64,000 nucleotides of DNA. Source: Bacillus sp. FJAT-22090. GTDB taxonomy: Bacteria; Bacillota; Bacilli; Bacillales_A; Planococcaceae. Numbering within the stretch: position 1 is the first letter of the stretch; each line of letters starts with the position of its first letter. The stretch covers positions 2,852,001-2,916,000 of the forward strand of contig NZ_CP012601.1 of NCBI RefSeq assembly GCF_001278755.1, in the 5' to 3' direction. The position numbers and the translations under genes were made by a program. The notes beneath the pieces were generated by a model, which was not told the DNA's origin, ran no database searches, and worked only from the letters and a program-made list of their open reading frames with translations. Below are positions 51,984 to 58,251 of this stretch, in pieces.

Positions 51984-52712
51984 CTATACCCCTCTTTTAT
52001 TTCCCCATACAAGAGCATGTAACTGTGGCAGAACTTTGACGTCTTTTAATTCCGCATCTGCTATCACCCTATCAATCAGAGCTTGGTACTTCTCTAATAA
52101 ATGGCTGATTAGTCGAGGGTTATCAGTCGTTGTGATATCGTCATTTCCTACTTGTAGGTAAAAAGGAATCGTCGGGTATCGACGGTGAACTTGCTTGGCA
52201 TATTCATAATCCTCTTGATTGAAAACGACTATTTTAAGAGATATATGCTGCTCGCTATTTCGAATTTTAAGTTTTCCAATGATATCCGAGAGCACCGAAA
52301 AGTCCGTAGTCATTCCAGAGCTTGGCGGTTTTGGTGAAATCGTCAGTTCATCGATTTCGTATAACCATTCCTGCCATCTGCTTCCCTGTGTCTCTACTCC
52401 AATTTTTATGTCGTTTTCTTTTAATAGAGCAATGAGTGCATCCAAGTTACGAAGGAGTGCTGGGTTTCCTCCTGAAATCGTGACAAATGAAAAACCACTA
52501 CCCCCAAGACGTTTCAACTCTGACCAAATCTCATCTGCTGTCATTTGGACAATAAGATGTTTGCCGCTACCATCCCACGTAAAAGATGAATCACACCAGG
52601 AACAGGAATAGTCACAGCCGGCAGTCCGTACAAACATGGTCTTCTGTCCCACTACCATTCCTTCACCTTGAATAGTTGGTCCAAAAATCTCCATAACAGG
52701 TACCTTACTCAA
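51984..52712 (-). CDS. queE: 7-carboxy-7-deazaguanine synthase QueE
   Basis: QueE is a radical SAM enzyme that converts 6-carboxytetrahydropterin to 7-carboxy-7-deazaguanine. The 242-residue protein has the N-terminus VMEIFGPTIQGEGMVVGQKT and the cluster motif CDYSCSWC (Cys33, Cys37, Cys40), with 'TISGGNPALLR' binding S-adenosylmethionine and the family end 'QLHALVWGNKRGV'. The TTG at 52712 agrees with the N-terminus of B. subtilis QueE and overlaps the queD stop by eight bases. Confidence 0.95.
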   Translation of the reverse strand: MSKVPVMEIFGPTIQGEGMVVGQKTMFVRTAGCDYSCSWCDSSFTWDGSGKHLIVQMTADEIWSELKRLGGSGFSFVTISGGNPALLRNLDALIALLKENDIKIGVETQGSRWQEWLYEIDELTISPKPPSSGMTTDFSVLSDIIGKLKIRNSEQHISLKIVVFNQEDYEYAKQVHRRYPTIPFYLQVGNDDITTTDNPRLISHLLEKYQALIDRVIADAELKDVKVLPQLHALVWGNKRGV

Positions 52713-53178
52713 CTTCCATCCACTCCCGTCTCACTTCAGCATAGCTTGTCGGAGTTTCATACAATCTGATAAATTCTACACGCGCACCATTATACCGTTC
52801 TGCTTCAAACAGTGCTTCAGCCAGCTTTTCGTAAATCCAAACAACGATGTTCTCTGCTGTCGTATTCATCGATGGAAGAGTCTCATTTAAATAACGATGA
52901 TCCAAATCAATTTCTATTTTTTGTTTCCATATTTCTTTTATATCGCCAAAATCAATCATCAAGCCGCGATCATCCGTGTATCCACTTACCCCTAAAACAG
53001 CTCGATATGTATGGCCATGTAGATTTTTACATTTCCCCTCATAGTTATGTAAATGATGGGCAGCATCAAAGGTAAATTCTTTACTTACGAGAACACGCTT
53101 TGAATGATACTTTAATTGGCTCATTTGGATATCTTCATTTATTTTTTGGAGCCTCTCGACAATTCTAAAATTAGACAT
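52705..53178 (-). CDS. queD: 6-carboxy-5,6,7,8-tetrahydropterin synthase QueD
   Basis: QueD makes 6-carboxytetrahydropterin from dihydroneopterin triphosphate. The 157-residue protein has the zinc ligands in FDAAHHLHNYEGKCKNLHGHTY and 'DLDHRYLNE', and 'NTTAENIVVWIYEKL' and 'RLYETPTSYAEV' towards the end. ATG 53178 follows AAAGGAG within the queC stop region; a second ATG 18 codons later is the alternative start. Second gene of the que operon. Confidence 0.95.
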   Translation of the reverse strand: MSNFRIVERLQKINEDIQMSQLKYHSKRVLVSKEFTFDAAHHLHNYEGKCKNLHGHTYRAVLGVSGYTDDRGLMIDFGDIKEIWKQKIEIDLDHRYLNETLPSMNTTAENIVVWIYEKLAEALFEAERYNGARVEFIRLYETPTSYAEVRREWMEVE

Positions 53179-53181
53179 GCC

Positions 53182-53841
53182 TTAGGACTCCTTTTTGAAG
53201 CTTAAATACTCATCAAGCCCTTTTTTTCGCAGCTTACACGCTGGGCATTCACCACAGCCATCTGCTTTTATACCGTTATAGCATGTTAATGTTCTTTCCC
53301 TAACAAACTCAAGTGCCCCCAGCTTATCCGCAAGTTCCCATGTCTGTGCCTTGTTCAGCCACATCAGCGGTGTATCAATTACAAAGGAAGCATCCATTGA
53401 TAAATTCAACGATACGTTCAAGGATTTAATAAAAATATCTCGGCAATCAGGATATCCGCTAAAATCTGTTTCACAAACCCCAGTCACGATATGCTTCGCT
53501 CCTACTTGGCTTGCTAAAACTCCTGCAAATGAAAGGAAGAGCAGATTTCGACCAGGCACAAAAGTGGATGGCAGCTCCCCTTTTTCTCCGTCTTCTACCT
53601 TAATGTCATCTCGAGTCAAAGCATTTGGAGCAAGCTGATTTAAGAGCGACATATCAAGAATGTGGTGCTTGATACCAAGATCCTTTGCTATCTCCTTTCC
53701 ACATTCTATTTCCAAACTATGCCTCTGCCCATAATCAAAAGTCACTGCTTCAATGTCTTTAAAACGTTCTTTTGCCCAGAACAGACAAGTGGTACTGTCC
53801 TGACCTCCGCTAAACACAATGATTGCTTTTTCCTGTTTCAT
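53182..53841 (-). CDS. queC: 7-cyano-7-deazaguanine synthase QueC
   Basis: QueC uses ATP and ammonia to turn 7-carboxy-7-deazaguanine into preQ0. The 219-residue protein has the PP-loop [15 protein letters not shown] at the N-terminus, '[14 protein letters not shown]', '[11 protein letters not shown]' and the zinc site formed by Cys in [22 protein letters not shown] 53841 follows GGGAG. First gene of the operon; a preQ1-I riboswitch and terminator lie in its leader. Confidence 0.96.
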   Translation of the reverse strand: MKQEKAIIVFSGGQDSTTCLFWAKERFKDIEAVTFDYGQRHSLEIECGKEIAKDLGIKHHILDMSLLNQLAPNALTRDDIKVEDGEKGELPSTFVPGRNLLFLSFAGVLASQVGAKHIVTGVCETDFSGYPDCRDIFIKSLNVSLNLSMDASFVIDTPLMWLNKAQTWELADKLGALEFVRERTLTCYNGIKADGCGECPACKLRKKGLDEYLSFKKES

Positions 53842-53865
53842 CTTCTGTAAAACTCCCTTTTAACG

Positions 53866-53897
53866 AAAAAACAGCACCCTAAAAAGAATGCTGTTTT
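53866..53897 (-). terminator. Riboswitch-linked terminator in the queC leader
   Basis: AAAACAGC (53868-53875) and GCTGTTTT (53890-53897) form a stem followed on the minus strand by TTTTTTCG. It lies between the preQ1 aptamer and the queC ribosome binding site, so it is the expression platform: ligand-bound aptamer would favour termination. Confidence 0.85.
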
Positions 53898-53900
53898 CTT

Positions 53901-53937
53901 CTTAGTTTTTTAAAGAGGGTAGCTAAAAACCTCTTCC
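53901..53937 (-). promoter_or_regulatory. preQ1-I riboswitch of queC-queD-queE-transporter operon
   Basis: The minus strand reads AGAGG, TTTTTAGCTA, CCCTCT, TTAAAAAACTAAG in order: P1 stem AGAGG/CCTCT and the A-rich tail whose CTA pairs with TAG of the loop to make the H-type pseudoknot. This matches the class I preQ1 consensus. Confidence 0.92.
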
Positions 53938-53966
53938 TTCATATGGAGGACTATACAATTCCTCGT

Positions 53967-54467
53967 TTATCGATTATCTATTTTTTCTGGGTAGAGATCA
54001 TGGTTCATCAAACGATAATTTGCCATCTCTTCGTATTTGGTACCCGGTTTCCCATAGTTGCACCATGGATCAATCGAGATTCCCCCACGAGGTGTGAATT
54101 TTCCCCAAACTTCAATATACCTAGGATCAAGTAATTTAATTAAATCGTTCATGATGATGTTGACGCAATCTTCATGGAAATCACCATGGTTTCTAAAACT
54201 AAATAAGTATAATTTTAGCGACTTACTTTCCACGATCTTTTTATCCGGTACGTATGAAATATACATTGTCGCAAAATCCGGCTGATTTGTAATCGGGCAT
54301 AAACTAGTGAACTCTGGGCAATTAAATTTTACAAAATAATCACGATTGGAATGAAGATTATCTACTGACTCCAGTACCTCAGGTGCATATTGAAATGCAT
54401 ACTGTACACCTTGATTTCCTAACAGTGTCAAATCCTTTAAACTTTCTTCATGATTTCGGCTAGACAT
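53967..54467 (-). CDS. queF: NADPH-dependent preQ0 reductase QueF
   Basis: QueF reduces preQ0 to preQ1. The 166-residue length equals that of the B. subtilis unimodular enzyme. Landmarks are the catalytic Cys in [18 protein letters not shown], the motif '[19 protein letters not shown]' (NADPH site, core [11 protein letters not shown]) and '[16 protein letters not shown]'. ATG 54467 follows AAGGAGG; the open frame to 54578 has no site. It is transcribed from its own leader with a separate preQ1-I riboswitch and ends before the queC leader. Confidence 0.95.
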   Translation of the reverse strand: MSSRNHEESLKDLTLLGNQGVQYAFQYAPEVLESVDNLHSNRDYFVKFNCPEFTSLCPITNQPDFATMYISYVPDKKIVESKSLKLYLFSFRNHGDFHEDCVNIIMNDLIKLLDPRYIEVWGKFTPRGGISIDPWCNYGKPGTKYEEMANYRLMNHDLYPEKIDNR

Positions 54468-54679
54468 AATAAAAAACCTCCTTATTAAATTCACCTTGGC
54501 GTATTTCATCCAGAATTTTAATCGTGCTTTCTCGATTGAAAATCTATGATATCGCCAGAGGCTTTTCACTTTATACAACTGGCGTTTGTACGCAGCTTAA
54601 TATATTGTGAAGTGTTTCCCAACACTTTATCAAGAGAGGCATTCGTAACTTTTCTATAAAACCTATACTATATAAAAAC

Positions 54680-54710
54680 ACAAAAAGCCACGTCCAAATA
54701 TGGACATGGC
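54680..54710 (-). terminator. Riboswitch-linked terminator in the queF leader
   Basis: GCCACGTCCA (54687-54696) pairs with TGGACATGGC (54701-54710, one G-U), followed on the minus strand by TTTTTGTGTTTTT. It follows the preQ1 aptamer by 15 bases. Confidence 0.85.
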
Positions 54711-54725
54711 GAATAGTCATGTATC

Positions 54726-54765
54726 CATAGTTTTTTATAGAGGGTATCAGCTATGAACCTCTCCC
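54726..54765 (-). promoter_or_regulatory. preQ1-I riboswitch of queF
   Basis: The minus strand reads AGAGGTTCATAGCTGATACC, then CTCTATAAAAAACTATGG. P1 is AGAGG/CCTCT and ATAG of the loop can pair with CTAT of the tail. A short hairpin (CCCGA/TCGGG) precedes the aptamer. Confidence 0.93.
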
Positions 54766-54885
54766 GATCAAGTTCGGGTACTTATCTATAATATAGAATG
54801 CTTTCGTAATCGTCAAATAGATATTTATAGATTACAAGATGAGAATCTATAGAAGAAATGTGGTTATAATATTTGAGTTTTAACC

Positions 54886-54919
54886 GATAATCTCTTATTA
54901 AGAGATTATCAACTTTTTT
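54886..54919 (+). terminator. Orphan terminator-like palindrome
   Basis: Eleven-bp perfect arms with a 3-nt loop and a run of six T. No plus-strand gene precedes it within 900 bases, so it may end a short RNA or an unrecognised transcript. A TATAAT lies 16 bases upstream. Confidence 0.5.
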
Positions 54920-55003
54920 AAAATTATCTTCTAAATGTATGTATAAATTCCAATTAGATTGACTATATTGTTAATAGATTACAAGATTCAAGGAGGAATA
55001 GAA

Positions 55004-55090
55004 ATGAAGAGTCCAATAGATTTACCAGAACAATTACCAGAAACTTTAGATGAGTTATTGACTTTGTTATTACAAACGATTATCGCTTAG
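55004..55090 (+). CDS. Candidate 28-residue microprotein
   Basis: The short frame starts at ATG 55004, ten bases after a perfect AAGGAGGA site, and ends at TAG 55088. The peptide opens MKSPIDLPEQLPETLDELL and ends with a hydrophobic, amphipathic helix (LTLLLQTIIA). It is acidic and lacks cysteine. A clean terminator follows at 55131-55175, so the unit looks like an independent small gene. I do not recognise the family; options include a membrane-active peptide, a sporulation peptide or a signalling peptide precursor. It is not a decayed larger gene, as no flanking frame shows similarity. Confidence 0.6.
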   Translation: MKSPIDLPEQLPETLDELLTLLLQTIIA

Positions 55091-55130
55091 GAGAGATTTT
55101 ATATTAAGATTGAAACTTGGAAACATAGTA

Positions 55131-55175
55131 AAGTAGAGATTTCTACTTGTATCAGGTAGATATCTCTACTTATTT
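55131..55175 (+). terminator. Terminator after the microprotein gene
   Basis: AAGTAGAGAT (55131-55140) and ATCTCTACTT (55162-55171) form a perfect 10-bp stem followed by ATTTTC, 40 bases after the microprotein stop. Confidence 0.7.
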
Positions 55176-55357
55176 TCTATTCTACTAAACTCTTGTGCTG
55201 CAACTCTGAATTTCATTTCCCCTATACTTTTATTCCACATTATTATATTTAGCTTTCTTTACAATGCTCCTTAAGTCCATTAGACTTTTATCGACAACAT
55301 GCTTAAATCTTTTTAGCAGGTGTATACTTAGCGTATCGTTTCAAGGAGGAGTTATTC

Positions 55358-56176
55358 ATGCACAACATTCAAGATATTTTAGAAGCTAGAGATTTTATTA
55401 TGAGCAAGACGGACAATCGTCCTGTAATCGGATTGATTCTCGGTTCTGGTTTAGGAACGCTTGCCGATGAGATTAAAAACTCAGTCGTAATCCCTTATAG
55501 CACGATTCCACACTTCGCAAAGTCGGAAGCAATCGGGCATGCGAACGAACTTGTTATTGGAGAACTAAACGGAAAAATAGTAGCAGCAATGAAAGGCCGT
55601 TTTCATTATTATGAAGGTTACACTTTGGATGAAGTAACATTCCCAGTACGTGTAATGAAAGCGTTAGGTATAGAGAATATCATTATTACAAACGCTTGCG
55701 GTGCTGTTAATACAAATTTTAATCCAGGAGATTTGATGTTAATTACCGACCATCTTAATTTAGTTGGGACAAATCCATTAATCGGACCAAATAATGATGA
55801 ATTGGGAACTCGTTTCCCTGATTTATCAAAGGTGTATAATATGGAGCTACGTTCTATTGCAACTAAAGTAGCGAACAAGTTAGATATGAACTTACAACAA
55901 GGTGTTTATGCTTGGTGGAGCGGTCCAACTTACGAAACTCCTGCAGAAATTCGAATGATTCGCACATTAGGAGCCGATGCTGTAGGTATGTCAACAGTAC
56001 CAGAGGCTATTGTAGCAACACATGGTGGTATGAAGGTACTCGGTATTTCTTGCCTAACGAATATGGCATGCGGGATATTAGATCAGCCATTAAACCACGA
56101 TGAGGTAATTGAGGTTGCAGGTAAGGTAAAAGTTAAATTTGTTGAATTAGTTAAAGGTGTTTTAGAAGAGATTTAA
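55358..56176 (+). CDS. pupG: Purine-nucleoside phosphorylase, PNP/MTAP type
   Basis: The 272-residue enzyme cleaves guanosine and inosine with phosphate to the base and ribose 1-phosphate. Landmarks are 'IGLILGSGLGTLADEI' (phosphate loop), 'MKGRFHYYEGYTLDEVTFPV' (core GRFHYYEGY), 'TNACGAVN', 'TYETPAEIRMI' and 'VGMSTVPEAIVATHGGMKVLGISCLTNMA'. This is the trimeric class (PunA/PupG), not the hexameric DeoD class. ATG 55358 follows AAGGAGGAG. It is a single gene; downstream lies the structured element copy 2. Confidence 0.95.
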   Translation: MHNIQDILEARDFIMSKTDNRPVIGLILGSGLGTLADEIKNSVVIPYSTIPHFAKSEAIGHANELVIGELNGKIVAAMKGRFHYYEGYTLDEVTFPVRVMKALGIENIIITNACGAVNTNFNPGDLMLITDHLNLVGTNPLIGPNNDELGTRFPDLSKVYNMELRSIATKVANKLDMNLQQGVYAWWSGPTYETPAEIRMIRTLGADAVGMSTVPEAIVATHGGMKVLGISCLTNMACGILDQPLNHDEVIEVAGKVKVKFVELVKGVLEEI

Positions 56177-56209
56177 TAGATATGGTTGTCCACTGAGTAT
56201 AGTGACCTT

Positions 56210-56370
56210 GAGTCCGTTTTGGTTTCTAGGTAGCTTTGGACTTAACATTTATTACACCTTTTCCGAGAGAACGAGAGCTGATGGAAGTGACTTTGTCACT
56301 TTCATCGGCTCTTTTCTTTTCGGTTATCCTGTGGCTGATGTTTGTCCGTCGCTCCCCTTCAACCTTATTG
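56210..56370 (+). repeat. Structured intergenic element with variable hairpin, copy 2
   Basis: Block 1 GTTTCTAGGTAGCTTTGGAC is at 56222-56241; the hairpin at 56275-56311 has a 17-bp stem (arms GAGCTGATGGAAGTGAC and GTCACTTTCATCGGCTC, two G-U pairs, TTT loop) followed by TTTTCTTTTC; block 3, beginning CGGTTATCCTGTGGC and containing TCCGTCGCTCCCC, starts at 56321. The outer blocks match copy 1 at 12660-12815, whose hairpin has a different sequence. A 71-codon open frame through this element is not credible. Confidence 0.5.
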
Positions 56371-56426
56371 CACTTGATGTTTTAGGTTGGGGGAATGAAA
56401 GAATAAAAACTCTCTAAGAATTGAGA

Positions 56427-56460
56427 AAGTAGCCGAAGATGCAATTTCGGCTACTTTTTC
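56427..56460 (+). terminator. Intrinsic terminator downstream of pupG region
   Basis: AAGTAGCCGAA and TTCGGCTACTT form a perfect 11-bp stem followed by TTTCGCC. It closes any plus-strand transcript that includes pupG and the structured element. Confidence 0.8.
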
Positions 56461-56649
56461 GCCTTTTATTTTAGATACACTTACTTTTATCAATAGGAAT
56501 TATTACTTGATACACATTAATCACAAAACAGCTTTTATGTTCACAACATTATTACAACCTGCTTTCAAAAACTACTTAAGAAATGTATATTTTCTGTTAG
56601 AATGAATGTAGTTATGTGAATATATTAGAACTGGAATGGTGAACAAACA

Positions 56650-57525
56650 TTGAAAACATTTAAGAAAATGTACATTGAAATTACAAGCGTATGTAATCTG
56701 GCTTGTAGCTTCTGTCCTCCAACAAGTCGAAAGGCAAATATCATTAAACTTGATGCATTTAACAACATACTAGATCAGATTAAAGACCATACGAAATATA
56801 TTTATCTTCATGTCAAAGGGGAACCCCTTCTGCATGCTAGAATCGATCAATTACTGGACGCTGCACATGCGAAAGGATTTAAAGTAAATATCACGACAAA
56901 TGGGACGCTTATTAAAAAGAATCGTGAAAAACTACTAGGCAAACCTGCATTACGCCAAATCAACTTCTCCTTACATAGCTTTGATGGTCATGAAGGTTCA
57001 GAGAATCGCGAAAAATACTTAGGAGATATTTTGGAATTCGTGCGTGATGCCAAGGAGCATAATACGATTATTTCTTATCGACTATGGAATTTACAAAAAG
57101 AAGCTGAATCCGATTTGGCTCATCGAAGAAACCGAGAAACATTAGAAATCTTAGAAAATGAATACAACCTAGATTACAAAATCGAAGAAAAAGTACAACC
57201 AGGAAAAGGTATTAAAATTGCACAGAACGTTTATCTAAACCAAGACCATGAATTTCAATGGCCTAGCTTACAAGCACCAGAAGATGATGGAAAAGGATTC
57301 TGCCATGCTCTTCGGAGTCAAGCAGCCATTCTTGTTGACGGAACCGTTGTCCCTTGCTGCCTAGATGGAGAAGGCGTCATCAATTTAGGTAATATCAATA
57401 AAACCCCCTTCTCAGAAATTATCGAAAGCGATCGAGCAAATGCCCTCTATGATGGATTTACGAGAAGAGAAGCTGTGGAAGAAATGTGCAGGAAGTGTGG
57501 ATATAGACAGAGATTTGGAGTTTAG
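56650..57525 (+). CDS. Radical SAM protein with SPASM-type C-terminus
   Basis: The 291-residue protein has the radical SAM cluster motif CNLACSFC (Cys15, Cys19, Cys22) in 'YIEITSVCNLACSFCPPTSR', a GGEP-like stretch 'LHVKGEPLLH', and a short SPASM region with Cys in 'GFCHALRSQAAILVDGTVVPCC' and 'CRKCGYRQRFGV', enough for an auxiliary iron-sulphur cluster. The TTG at 56650 has only a weak site (GGTGA), so the start is less sure. No peptide substrate, transporter or partner gene is adjacent, so it does not look like a RiPP cluster. Family well supported, substrate unknown. Confidence 0.85.
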   Translation: MKTFKKMYIEITSVCNLACSFCPPTSRKANIIKLDAFNNILDQIKDHTKYIYLHVKGEPLLHARIDQLLDAAHAKGFKVNITTNGTLIKKNREKLLGKPALRQINFSLHSFDGHEGSENREKYLGDILEFVRDAKEHNTIISYRLWNLQKEAESDLAHRRNRETLEILENEYNLDYKIEEKVQPGKGIKIAQNVYLNQDHEFQWPSLQAPEDDGKGFCHALRSQAAILVDGTVVPCCLDGEGVINLGNINKTPFSEIIESDRANALYDGFTRREAVEEMCRKCGYRQRFGV

Positions 57526-57819
57526 AGATTTCTTAAATAATATTAAAGACAAAAAGTAGCCCTCAGTCGAGATACCTCGATTGCAGGGCTATATCCATAT
57601 AAAACAACTTCTTTTCATCTGTGTAAGCCATCTAACCCATATCGAACCTACAAAGAAAACTAGTAACAAGTTATTAATCTATTCATTTGAAATACCTATA
57701 TACTTTTTCTAATTTTTTCTCTTCCACTTAATATTTCCATTAATATTGATGTATTTTGCTGCTCATTACTCTAAAATCAGCTATGATACATTTATAAATT
57801 AAATTTAGGGAGATAAAAA
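57526..57819. other. Intergenic gap with one terminator
   Basis: A hairpin at 57556-57590 (TAGCCCT/AGGGCTA with inner TCGAG/CTCGA) probably ends the radical SAM gene, though its U-tract is poor. The rest is AT-rich leader sequence of the Nudix gene. Confidence 0.55.
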
Positions 57820-58215
57820 ATGAAGAAGTCAGTCCATGTTGTTGGTGCAATTATCGAAAATGATAACAATGAAATTTTTTGTGCTTTAAGAAGTCCCGAA
57901 ATGTCCCTTCCGAATCTTTGGGAATTCCCAGGTGGTAAAATTGAAACTGGAGAAACCCCGGAGCAAGCATTACATCGTGAAATAAAAGAAGAATTTGATT
58001 GTGCAATTGAGGTTGGTCAGAAGGTCGAAGATACAACATATGAATATGAAAAGTTTATCGTTAGATTAGAAACTTATAAAGCAAAACTATTAGAAGGTTT
58101 TCCTATCGCCACTGAGCATTCTGACACGAGATGGGTAACTCGTGAAAACTTACATAAACTTACTTTCGCACCAGCGGATATTCCAGCTGTTGAAAAAATC
58201 GTAAAAGAAAAGTAG
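57820..58215 (+). CDS. Nudix hydrolase, MutT/8-oxo-dGTPase-like
   Basis: The 131-residue protein has a complete Nudix box GGKIETGETPEQALHREIKE continuing EEF, flanked by 'SLPNLWEFP' before and 'TRWVTRENL' after, as in MutT and NudG-type enzymes that hydrolyse oxidised or modified nucleoside triphosphates. ATG 57820 follows TTAGGGAG. Its stop lies 36 bases before the PLD-helicase gene, and the two appear to form a two-gene operon. The pairing suggests nucleotide clearance linked to DNA processing by the helicase protein. Confidence 0.9.
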   Translation: MKKSVHVVGAIIENDNNEIFCALRSPEMSLPNLWEFPGGKIETGETPEQALHREIKEEFDCAIEVGQKVEDTTYEYEKFIVRLETYKAKLLEGFPIATEHSDTRWVTRENLHKLTFAPADIPAVEKIVKEK

Positions 58216-58251
58216 AAGTTCGGAAAATTTGAATGAAATGACGTGATTTAA

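Larger units (their letters stand above)
54468..55003. other. Gap holding the queF leader and a palindrome
   Basis: Between the queF start and the microprotein lie the queF riboswitch and terminator, then at 54886-54919 a perfect palindromic stem (GATAATCTCTT/AAGAGATTATC) followed by TTTTTT, a plus-strand terminator with no recognised gene before it. ATAGATTACAAGAT occurs twice (54827 and 54974). Confidence 0.5.

Noticed and set aside
56202..56417. 71-codon open frame downstream of pupG
   Set aside because: Runs through the structured element and its hairpin; no ribosome binding site and no recognisable protein pattern.
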